This document shows positions 1 through 6,389 of a stretch of DNA of 39,346 nt, one piece after another (the first letter of the stretch is position 1; each line of letters opens with the position of its first letter). Where the stretch lies: positions 1 to 39,346 of the forward strand of contig JAFXUK010000002.1 in NCBI GenBank assembly GCA_017525015.1. The letters are read 5' to 3'. The DNA is from Bacilli bacterium (GTDB lineage Bacteria; Bacillota; Bacilli; RF39; UBA660). A program made the translations under genes and the position numbers. The notes under the pieces were generated by a model. It was not told the origin of the DNA. It saw only the letters and a program-made list of their open reading frames with translations, and ran no database searches.

Positions 1-21
1 AATAAAATAAAAATAGAAAAT

Positions 22-729
22 ATGAAAAAAAGTTTTAAAGACTTAAAATGGTATGAAATAATAATGATTATTATCATGATCGTTATTGCTGCCTTAGCAG
101 TAGTTCAAGCTATTGTTAATCCAGAAAACAGTACAAATCCTTTATGGTTAACAATTATTAACTTTATTAGTGCTATATGTGGTGTCTTATGCGTCTTCTT
201 CTGTGCTAAAGCCAACATTTCAAATTTCGTTTTTGCAACAGTAAATACAATCGTTTATGCAATCTTCCTATGGTATCACAGAATATTTGGTACATTTGCT
301 TTAGAAGTACTTTTCTACTTACCAATTAACTTCATTTCTTGGTATATCTGGGCAAGACATAGAGATGAAAAACTTTTAGAAAAAACAAAATCTAAAAAAT
401 TAACAGTTGTTCAAAACATCTTAGTAACATTAGCGATCGTTCTTGGTGGAATTGGTTATCATGCAATCTTAGTTAGAGTTGGTGGTAACGTAGCTTGGTT
501 AGATGCCTTCACATTAAGTATTGGTATTATCGCAGTTATCTTAGAAATGTTTAGATTCAAAGAACAATATGTATGGTGGATTATTACAGACATTATTGCT
601 GTAGCAATGTACATCGTTCATTTCGATCCAGTTTATTTAACTAAAAAGACAATTTACTTAATCATGGCTGTTATTGGATTAATTAATTGGCATAAGTTAA
701 ATAAAGAAAGAAATAAAACTAACGAATAA
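22..729 (+). CDS. pnuC: PnuC-type nicotinamide riboside (vitamin) transporter
   Basis: Multi-pass inner-membrane protein of 235 residues, the usual length for PnuC. These are facilitators that take up nicotinamide riboside, which is then trapped by phosphorylation for NAD synthesis. About seven hydrophobic segments are visible. The central block around residues 48-115 (NFISAICGVLCVFF, then FATVNTIVYAIFLWYHRIFG, then LPINFISWYIWARHRDE) has the aromatic and Trp-rich pattern of the PnuC core, and the C-terminal half repeats it (EQYVWWIITDIIAVAMYI). Only 21 bases precede the ATG, with no clear SD sequence, so the promoter and any NAD-sensing leader lie outside the window. A strong terminator follows directly, so it ends its transcript. 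Related family members carry thiamine or riboflavin; substrate is inferred from overall similarity only. Confidence 0.9.
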   Translation: MKKSFKDLKWYEIIMIIIMIVIAALAVVQAIVNPENSTNPLWLTIINFISAICGVLCVFFCAKANISNFVFATVNTIVYAIFLWYHRIFGTFALEVLFYLPINFISWYIWARHRDEKLLEKTKSKKLTVVQNILVTLAIVLGGIGYHAILVRVGGNVAWLDAFTLSIGIIAVILEMFRFKEQYVWWIITDIIAVAMYIVHFDPVYLTKKTIYLIMAVIGLINWHKLNKERNKTNE

Positions 730-730
730 A

Positions 731-755
731 AGAAGATTAATAATCTTCTTTTTTT
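731..755 (+). terminator. Rho-independent terminator after pnuC
   Basis: An 8-bp stem (AGAAGATT / AATCTTCT, loop 739-741) is followed by a run of six T. It begins two bases after the pnuC stop codon. Confidence 0.85.
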
Positions 756-760
756 CGTGC

Positions 761-766
761 TATAAT
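761..766 (+). promoter_or_regulatory. Extended -10 promoter of the 786-3818 operon
   Basis: TATAAT is preceded by TGC, giving TGnTATAAT. Only 19 nt separate it from the ATG at 786, and the SD AGGAGG (773-778) lies where transcription should begin. No good -35 is seen because the pnuC terminator occupies that space. Confidence 0.65.
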
Positions 767-785
767 TTAATTAGGAGGCGATTGT

Positions 786-1373
786 ATGAACAAAGTTGAA
801 AAATTAAGTCGTGAGTATAAAGATTTTTTACTTGCCAAGTTTCATGATGAACGCTTTGAAAACATTGCTAATCATCTAGTTAAACTAGAAGTTGATTACA
901 TTAATTTTAACAATGAGCACGCTACAGGCGAGTTGGTTTGCCATGAACAAATAGTTGATGACCTAGATTACATTTTTCATGAGTTGTATGAAAACAAATA
1001 CCAAATTGAAAAAATAAAATTAATCGATGAGTACGATTTCAATGATGATGCCTCTATGGCAGATAACAATGCCTCATGTTTTAATTTTAGACCAATAATG
1101 AATACAAATAGATTATCAAAGCACTCTTATGGTATAGCTGTTGATATTAATCCATTATATAACCCATATGTTGTTAATAATAATGGAGAGATTAATATCT
1201 ATCCAGAAGGTGGAAAAAAGTATGCCGATAGAGATGATAATAATGAACATTACATAGATCATGATGATTTATGTTATAAATTATTTATTCAAAGAGGATT
1301 TACTTGGGGTGGTGACTGGTCTAGTCCAGACTACCAACATTTTCAAAAAGATATAGGAGAAGAAAATGAATAA
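786..1373 (+). CDS. M15 family zinc metallopeptidase (D-Ala-D-Ala carboxypeptidase / L-Ala-D-Glu endopeptidase-like)
   Basis: 195 residues. The zinc site of the M15/VanY/CwlK group is complete: H113 and D120 in SKHSYGIAVDIN and H185 in DYQHFQ, preceded by GFTWGGDW. The family trims peptidoglycan stem peptides. No signal peptide or membrane segment is visible, so the enzyme is either cytoplasmic (recycling) or exported by a non-classical route; this is unusual for a cell-wall hydrolase. It is the first gene of a four-gene operon and overlaps the next gene by 8 bases (ATG at 1366). A consensus SD (AGGAGG) fixes the start. Family assignment is secure; the exact bond cleaved is not. Confidence 0.85.
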   Translation: MNKVEKLSREYKDFLLAKFHDERFENIANHLVKLEVDYINFNNEHATGELVCHEQIVDDLDYIFHELYENKYQIEKIKLIDEYDFNDDASMADNNASCFNFRPIMNTNRLSKHSYGIAVDINPLYNPYVVNNNGEINIYPEGGKKYADRDDNNEHYIDHDDLCYKLFIQRGFTWGGDWSSPDYQHFQKDIGEENE

Positions 1374-1875
1374 TTTAAAAGAATTATCAACTGAAGAGAT
1401 TATTAATCTCATTAAAGAAGGCAAAGTAACTAATGCTAATTTAACTGACTCAGGAATTTGTCCAACTTGTTTTGACCATGAGAACAATTTTGTTTTGTTT
1501 GGAAACAATGAAGACAAGATAATTTATGAGGACGAAAAGTATGAGTGCTTTCTAGTCGGTAATCCTCGTGCCAATGGGCACACTGCTATAAGTGTAAAAA
1601 AACATTTTAAGGACATGATGGAAATAGATGATGAAACCTGTCGTGAAATTTTTGTCTTGGCCAAAAAAGTAATGAATATCTTAAAAGAAGTATATAAATG
1701 TGAAAGTGTTTATTTATGTACAATGTGTGATGGACCAATGAATCATTTTCATGTCCAATTAATACCACGTTATGATTATGAAAAAAGAGGTTCAACTAAC
1801 TTTGTAAAACCTCGTTTTGATTATGTAGAAGATAAAGAAAAAATTGAAATTTTAAGAAAGAAATTAGGAGAGTGA
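1366..1875 (+). CDS. HIT-superfamily protein with HxHxQ active site
   Basis: 169 residues. The C-terminal half has the HIT fold signature: NPRANGHTAIS around residues 66-76, and the active-site stretch MNHFHVQLIPRY (residues 126-137). The motif reads H127-x-H129-x-Q131. True histidine-triad hydrolases have a third His where this has Gln; HxHxQ is the pattern of the GalT/Ap4A phosphorylase (nucleotidyl transferase) branch. The middle His, the expected nucleophile, is present. A CPTC pair at residues 32-35 plus further Cys could bind a metal. It is translationally coupled to the upstream peptidase (8-base overlap, SD AGGAGA in the preceding coding sequence) and is followed after 4 bases by the RdgB gene, so a role in nucleotide clean-up is plausible. 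Substrate unknown. Confidence 0.8.
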   Translation: MNNLKELSTEEIINLIKEGKVTNANLTDSGICPTCFDHENNFVLFGNNEDKIIYEDEKYECFLVGNPRANGHTAISVKKHFKDMMEIDDETCREIFVLAKKVMNILKEVYKCESVYLCTMCDGPMNHFHVQLIPRYDYEKRGSTNFVKPRFDYVEDKEKIEILRKKLGE

Positions 1876-1879
1876 TAAT

Positions 1880-2440
1880 ATGAAAATTACATTAGTAACA
1901 GGTAACTGGGCTAAAGTAGCTTTAGCCAAACAGTTTTTAGAACCTGAAGGTATAGAAGTAGATAACGTAAAAATGGATACTATTGAAATTCAAGCAGACA
2001 CTGTAGAAGAAGTCGCAGCATACTCCGCTAAATGGGCAAGTGATCAACTAAAAGCTAACGTTGTAAAAAACGATACTGGAATAATGGTTGATGCTTTAAA
2101 AGGATTCCCAGCTGCTTATACACATTACGCAGCAGATACTATTGGCGAAGATGGACTTCTAAAATTAATGAAAGGTGTTGAAAATAGAAAGGCTAAATTT
2201 GTTCAAGCTTTAGCTTATTGCGAATATGGTAAAGAACCAGTAGTATTTACATCTATAACAGAAGGAGAAATAGCTAAAAGAAAAAGCGGTAAATATGGTT
2301 GGGCTTGGGATTTCATCTTTATTCCAAAAGGTCAAACTAAAACCCTAGGATGTTTTAAAGACGAAGTAAGATTTTCTTTATGGAATGATACAGGTTACAA
2401 ACAATTAGTAGAATATTTAAAAAATAAAAAGGAGAAATAA
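1880..2440 (+). CDS. rdgB: XTP/dITP diphosphatase (non-canonical purine NTP pyrophosphatase, RdgB/HAM1)
   Basis: 186 residues, slightly shorter than the usual 190-200. This cytosolic enzyme hydrolyses dITP, ITP and XTP to monophosphates and pyrophosphate, keeping deaminated purines out of DNA. The N-terminal LVTGNWAKVALAKQFL corresponds to the family's nucleotide-binding TGNxxK segment, and NDTGIMVDALKGFPAAY (residues 64-80) is the conserved acidic metal/substrate site followed by the GxPG-like turn. KSGKYGWAWDFIFIPKG matches the C-terminal GxxGFGYDPiF motif, here with Trp-Ala-Trp in place of Phe-Gly-Tyr, a notable divergence. SD AGGAGA sits 9 nt before the ATG. It is the third gene of the operon, 1 base before the next start. 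Confidence 0.85.
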   Translation: MKITLVTGNWAKVALAKQFLEPEGIEVDNVKMDTIEIQADTVEEVAAYSAKWASDQLKANVVKNDTGIMVDALKGFPAAYTHYAADTIGEDGLLKLMKGVENRKAKFVQALAYCEYGKEPVVFTSITEGEIAKRKSGKYGWAWDFIFIPKGQTKTLGCFKDEVRFSLWNDTGYKQLVEYLKNKKEK

Positions 2441-2441
2441 T

Positions 2442-3818
2442 ATGTCTATAATAGCTTCATTTATGGTACCTCATCCACCACTTATCCTACCTGAAGTAGG
2501 TAGAGGTGGAGAAAAACAAATTGAAACAACTAAAGAAGCATACGAAGAAATTGCAAATAGTATTGCCAAACTTAATCCTGAAACGATTATTATTTCTAGT
2601 CCTCATGCACCGTATTATTCAGATTACTTTTATGTATCAACTGGTCATATAGGAAAGGGTAGCTTTTCTAACTTCGGTGCTTCTGAAGTAAGCTTTGAAG
2701 AAGAATATGATGAAGAATTAATAAATGAAATTATTAATCTATCTGAAGAAAATAATTTCCCAGCAGGTGGAATTAATAAAGAAACACCATTAGATCATGG
2801 AACAATGGTACCATTATATTTTATAAGAAAGAAATTACCTAAAACGAAAATAGTTGTTGTTGGTTTATCTTCACTACCTTTAGCGGATAATTATGAATTT
2901 GGTAAGATAATTCAAACAGCTGTTAATAAACTAAACAGAAAAGTTGTTTTTGTAGCTAGTGGTGATTTATCCCATAAACTACAAACATATGGGCCTTATG
3001 GCTTTGCTCCAGAAGGACCAGAGTATGATGAAAAGATTATCAAAACTATGTCTAATGCTAACTTTAATGAATTATTAGAATATGATGAAGTATTCTTAGA
3101 TAAAGCAGCTGAATGTGGACACCGTTCTTTTACTATCATGGCTGGTGCTTTAGATGGAATTGCTGTTAAAACAGAATTCTTAATACATGAAGATGTAACT
3201 GGAGTAGGTTATGGAATATGTAAGTTCTATCCTGAAAAAGAAAACAAAGAAAGATGTTTCCTTGATAAATATTTAAAAGAACAAGAAGAAATAATTAAGA
3301 ATCAAAACACAGATGCCTATGTTAATTTAGCTAGATTAACAATTGAAAAATATATAAAAGAAAACATCATTATTGATATACCAGATAACTTACCAAAAGA
3401 ATTACTAGATAATAAAGCTGGTGTCTTTGTATCTATCCATAAACTTGGAACATTAAGAGGATGTATAGGTACTATAATGCCAACTACCAAATGTATTGCA
3501 AGTGAAATAATCAGTAATGCAATAAGTGCATCTACCCATGATACTCGTTTTAATCCAATAACTGAAGATGAATTAAAATACTTAGATATCAATGTTGATG
3601 TTTTAAAAGAACCAGAAGATATAACAAGTGAAGATGAACTAGATGTAAAAAAATATGGTGTTATCGTAAGCACTGAATATAAAAGAGGTTTATTATTACC
3701 AAATCTTGATGGAATAGATAGTGTAAAACAACAAATAGCTATTGCTAAAAGAAAAGGTAATATAACAGAAGATGAAGAAATAAAACTTCAAAGATTTGAA
3801 GTAATTAGACACAAATAA
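2442..3818 (+). CDS. AmmeMemoRadiSam system protein: LigB/MEMO-like domain fused to AMMECR1 domain
   Basis: 458 residues, two domains. Residues 1-270 resemble the class III extradiol dioxygenase/MEMO fold: MVPHPPLILPEVGRG near the N-terminus, then SSPHAPYYSDYF, the PLDHGTMVPLYFI block and ASGDLSHKL. The His residues in these motifs are those expected for the metal site. Residues ~280-458 are an AMMECR1 domain with GTLRGCIGT and the STHDTRFNP segment. This fused arrangement is known in the AmmeMemoRadiSam set, whose third member is a radical SAM enzyme; no such gene is in this window. Biochemical role of the system is not established. It is the last gene of the operon, SD AAGGAG, and ends in a shared bidirectional terminator. 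Confidence 0.85.
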   Translation: MSIIASFMVPHPPLILPEVGRGGEKQIETTKEAYEEIANSIAKLNPETIIISSPHAPYYSDYFYVSTGHIGKGSFSNFGASEVSFEEEYDEELINEIINLSEENNFPAGGINKETPLDHGTMVPLYFIRKKLPKTKIVVVGLSSLPLADNYEFGKIIQTAVNKLNRKVVFVASGDLSHKLQTYGPYGFAPEGPEYDEKIIKTMSNANFNELLEYDEVFLDKAAECGHRSFTIMAGALDGIAVKTEFLIHEDVTGVGYGICKFYPEKENKERCFLDKYLKEQEEIIKNQNTDAYVNLARLTIEKYIKENIIIDIPDNLPKELLDNKAGVFVSIHKLGTLRGCIGTIMPTTKCIASEIISNAISASTHDTRFNPITEDELKYLDINVDVLKEPEDITSEDELDVKKYGVIVSTEYKRGLLLPNLDGIDSVKQQIAIAKRKGNITEDEEIKLQRFEVIRHK

Positions 3819-3853
3819 AAAGTACTAAAACGGTCTACGTTTTAGTACTTTTT
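3817..3853. terminator. Bidirectional terminator between convergent genes
   Basis: Perfect 16-bp stem (3817-3832 with 3838-3853), loop GTCTA, with A/T ends that serve as a U-run on both strands. It begins inside the stop codon of the AmmeMemoRadiSam gene. On the minus strand the last codons and stop of the glycosyltransferase form one arm and the loop. Confidence 0.9.
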
Positions 3854-5357
3854 CTACGAATGAATATATTGATTTATTATATTGAATATAAGGGTCATAT
3901 AATAAATCAATTTTTCTATTTAAATCTTGTATTTCTTGAATATAAGCCCAAGCAAATTTATTACCATATAAATCATATTTAGATTTAGTTAAATAATTAA
4001 ATATCTCTCTTATAGCATAATAAGCTAAATAATTTAATCTTTCTGGATTACCATTCTTAGGAACATTAAATAGGGCAGTAACAAACTTAATATTTAATAA
4101 TACACTTCCTACATCACTATAAGTTGTTGTATATGTACCAACTGTTTTTCTAAATCTCTTATCCCACATATAATAAGCTTTCTTATTAAATCCAAATTTA
4201 TCAATATAACTATATGCAGTCATTGTAAATGCAGTATCTTCATAATGATTAAATTTAGGGAATGGATGAGCTTTTACAATAGCTGTTCTTAATATTTTAT
4301 TACATGGACTAACAAAGAAAATATTATCCCAAGACTTCTTTTCGTCTTCCTTAATCATTTCTTCAAAAGTATATATTAAATCTTCTTTATCAGGATCCTT
4401 TTGAACATTTAAACAAATATCATGTTCGTTTATATCTCTTCTAATTAAAGTCTTACCAATAGCTGCATCTAAATTGTTTTTACTTGCTAGAGTAAATAAC
4501 TTTTCAAACATAAATGGATGAACCATATCATCACTATCCATGAATGCTACATATTCACCTTTAACATGTTCTAATCCAGCATTTCTTGCATAAGATAAAC
4601 CTTGATTTTCTTGAGAATAAGTACTAACAATTCCTTTATAGTTCTTCTTATACCAATTCATAACATCTATTGAATTATCTTTAGAGCCATCATTAACAAG
4701 AATGATTTCCATTCCTTTTAGAGTAGATAACAATAAAGAATCAACCGTTCTTGATAAGAAAAGTTCAGCATTATATGTAGGAACCACAACAGATACATTA
4801 ATCTTAGATTCCTTTTTAATTTCTGATAATTCACATTCAAATACTTCAGATTTAGCTTTTAAAACATATACATCATTTTCTTTCATATATGCTTCTACAT
4901 AATACTTGTTACCAACTTTAAATTTATTAGATGTAGTTTGGAAATCTTCAGTTTCAATTATTAATTCATCAATATCGTCTTTTACTTCATATACATAATA
5001 TTTATCAAATATATTTTCATTAAGGAAAGAAATAGAAATACCATGATAAGATTTTATACATCTAACATCGATACTTTCATATTCAACTTTTTGAACTTCC
5101 CAATAATTAGATGAACCAATAACAATTTCTTTCTTAGCATCTTTATTTCTTGAAATGTATTTAACACAAATTTTCAAATAATCTTTTATATCATCATAGG
5201 ATAAAACAATTCTATTATCTTCTGTACTAGTAATTACATTATTAACAAATAAGCCATCCATACCAATAATATCGTATTTAGTAGCTACATTTTCCTTATC
5301 CCAAATGATAAGAACTTTATCTGAATTTAAATATGTAACAATTAAATCCTTATTCAT
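3825..5357 (-). CDS. Family 2 glycosyltransferase with N-terminal beta-rich extension
   Basis: 510 residues. A GT-A domain starts near residue 186 with VSVVVPTYNAELFLSRTVDSLL, followed by EIILVNDGSKDNS, NQGLSYARNAGL and MDSDDM (DSDD at 274-277, the metal/sugar-nucleotide site). Such enzymes transfer a sugar from a nucleotide donor to cell-envelope glycans. The first ~180 residues are not part of the GT2 fold; two successive segments (about 10-80 and 100-170) alternate short beta-like stretches with Trp/Tyr and resemble fibronectin-III-like sandwiches, which is an inference. No transmembrane segment is visible. The gene is alone on the minus strand. The start is supported by AAGGTG 8 nt upstream. 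Its last codons run into the terminator stem. Confidence 0.85.
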   Translation of the reverse strand: MNKDLIVTYLNSDKVLIIWDKENVATKYDIIGMDGLFVNNVITSTEDNRIVLSYDDIKDYLKICVKYISRNKDAKKEIVIGSSNYWEVQKVEYESIDVRCIKSYHGISISFLNENIFDKYYVYEVKDDIDELIIETEDFQTTSNKFKVGNKYYVEAYMKENDVYVLKAKSEVFECELSEIKKESKINVSVVVPTYNAELFLSRTVDSLLLSTLKGMEIILVNDGSKDNSIDVMNWYKKNYKGIVSTYSQENQGLSYARNAGLEHVKGEYVAFMDSDDMVHPFMFEKLFTLASKNNLDAAIGKTLIRRDINEHDICLNVQKDPDKEDLIYTFEEMIKEDEKKSWDNIFFVSPCNKILRTAIVKAHPFPKFNHYEDTAFTMTAYSYIDKFGFNKKAYYMWDKRFRKTVGTYTTTYSDVGSVLLNIKFVTALFNVPKNGNPERLNYLAYYAIREIFNYLTKSKYDLYGNKFAWAYIQEIQDLNRKIDLLYDPYIQYNKSIYSFVEKVLKRRPF

Positions 5358-5372
5358 ATCATCACCTTCTTA

Positions 5373-5378
5373 ATTATA
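5373..5378 (-). promoter_or_regulatory. Extended -10 promoter of the glycosyltransferase
   Basis: On the minus strand TGCTATAAT ends 15 nt before the ATG. The expected transcription start falls at the SD AAGGTG, implying a leader of about 10 nt. Confidence 0.65.
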
Positions 5379-5441
5379 GCATAACAAATATTATTTTTTA
5401 TTATAATAATAAAAATTATTGTTGTTTTGCTCATTAAATGA

Positions 5442-5447
5442 TAAAAT
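5442..5447 (+). promoter_or_regulatory. Promoter of the first paired membrane protein
   Basis: TAAAAT preceded by TGA, with TTGTTG (5419-5424) 17 bases upstream as a possible -35. It is divergent from the glycosyltransferase promoter. Confidence 0.5.
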
Positions 5448-5478
5448 TATTATGTAGGAAAATAAGGTTGGTGTTTTT

Positions 5479-6240
5479 ATGAAGAATATTAAAAGGATAT
5501 TAACATATACGTTTATTTTAATAATTGCTTTATCTTTTAGCTTCGTAACAGTACATGCTGAAGAAGAAATTACTGGATGTACAGTTGAAAAAGATAATGT
5601 AATTAGACAAAAAGCAAATGCTATTAGAGTAAACTATGTTCCTGTTCAAACTGAAGAAAAGAAAGTAACTGATGGAAACGAAGAATCTCTTTCTAAAAGA
5701 TTTATAGATATTAAAATATACAATGTTACTAGTGATGTTTTCTTAAACTTTAGATCTAATAATGAAAAAGTAACAGTTAAATCAGAAACATTCGATTATC
5801 AAAAAATAGGACCAGATGGATCTATAACAATAAGAATACCAGCATTAAGTGTTGTTGCTGAATATATTATAGATGTTTATTCATACTCAGAAGAATGTAA
5901 TGGAGAAATTATTAGAACTATTAGAGTAACAATTCCAAAATATAATTTCTTCTCTCAATTAGAAGCGTGTAATGGAGCAGAAGATTTCTATATGTGCCAA
6001 GAATATATTACATTTGATATAGATAGTGATAAATTCTATGAACAAATTGCTAGCTATAAAGAAAATGGTGGTCCAACAGCAGATGACTTACTATATAAAA
6101 ATAATACAAAGAACATTTTAGCTAAATCATCAAACTTTAAATACTTTGTTGTTGGTCTACTTGTAGCTTGTGGAGCAGTAGCAACATATTACATAGTAAA
6201 AAAGACTAAAAAAGATAGTGAAAAAACGACTCAATTCTGA
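5479..6240 (+). CDS. Secreted-then-anchored (type I) membrane protein, first of a paralogous pair
   Basis: 253 residues, family not recognised. N-terminal signal peptide (positive MKNIKR, hydrophobic core ~9-24, likely cleavage after VHA at 27), an ectodomain of about 195 residues, one transmembrane helix (~222-240) and a short cytoplasmic Lys-rich tail. The ectodomain is predicted mostly beta and has four Cys (34, 140, 164, 173). The strongest block, residues 136-190, includes YNFFSQLEACNG and CQEYITFDID. The same blocks, Cys spacing and layout recur in the gene at 13339-14070, so the two are paralogues on either side of the giant Cys-rich gene. Start chosen at the only signal-peptide ATG, with AAGG upstream. 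Its stop codon lies in the terminator stem. A role as membrane receptor or assembly partner of the giant protein is inference from position. Confidence 0.85.
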   Translation: MKNIKRILTYTFILIIALSFSFVTVHAEEEITGCTVEKDNVIRQKANAIRVNYVPVQTEEKKVTDGNEESLSKRFIDIKIYNVTSDVFLNFRSNNEKVTVKSETFDYQKIGPDGSITIRIPALSVVAEYIIDVYSYSEECNGEIIRTIRVTIPKYNFFSQLEACNGAEDFYMCQEYITFDIDSDKFYEQIASYKENGGPTADDLLYKNNTKNILAKSSNFKYFVVGLLVACGAVATYYIVKKTKKDSEKTTQF

Positions 6241-6250
6241 GTCTTTTTTT
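6221..6250 (+). terminator. Terminator overlapping the end of the first paired gene
   Basis: Stem GACTCA (6228-6233) / TGAGTC (6238-6243), loop ATTC, with an A-run upstream and seven T downstream. The TGA stop codon is part of the 3' arm. Confidence 0.85.
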
Positions 6251-6273
6251 AATGTTTAAAAATGACATAGTGT

Positions 6274-6305
6274 CCGATAAAAGCTTGAAAAATCGGGCTT
6301 TTTTA
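6274..6305 (+). other. Interleaved short inverted repeats before the giant gene
   Basis: CCGAT (6274-6278) can pair with ATCGG (6292-6296), and AAAAGC (6279-6284) with GCTTTT (6297-6302), in A-B-A'-B' order; a T-run follows. The two pairings exclude each other in simple hairpins. It may be a weak second terminator, an alternative-fold leader or the end of a lost element. No known riboswitch consensus was recognised. Confidence 0.35.
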
Positions 6306-6347
6306 GTTGTGTTAGATACATAAATAATGATAAAATAATAATGATGA

Positions 6348-6353
6348 TATAAT
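6348..6353 (+). promoter_or_regulatory. Extended -10 promoter of the giant gene
   Basis: TGATATAAT, ending 36 nt before the ATG at 6390. GAGG (6378-6381) is the SD, 8 nt from the start. Confidence 0.65.
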
Positions 6354-6389
6354 GTAAAAATATGATTTTAAAATAACGAGGTTGAGATT

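Noticed and set aside
6238..6240. TGA read as Trp (Mycoplasma code)
   Set aside because: TGA here and at 20772-20774 ends frames right at a terminator or next-gene SD, and Trp is coded by TGG throughout.
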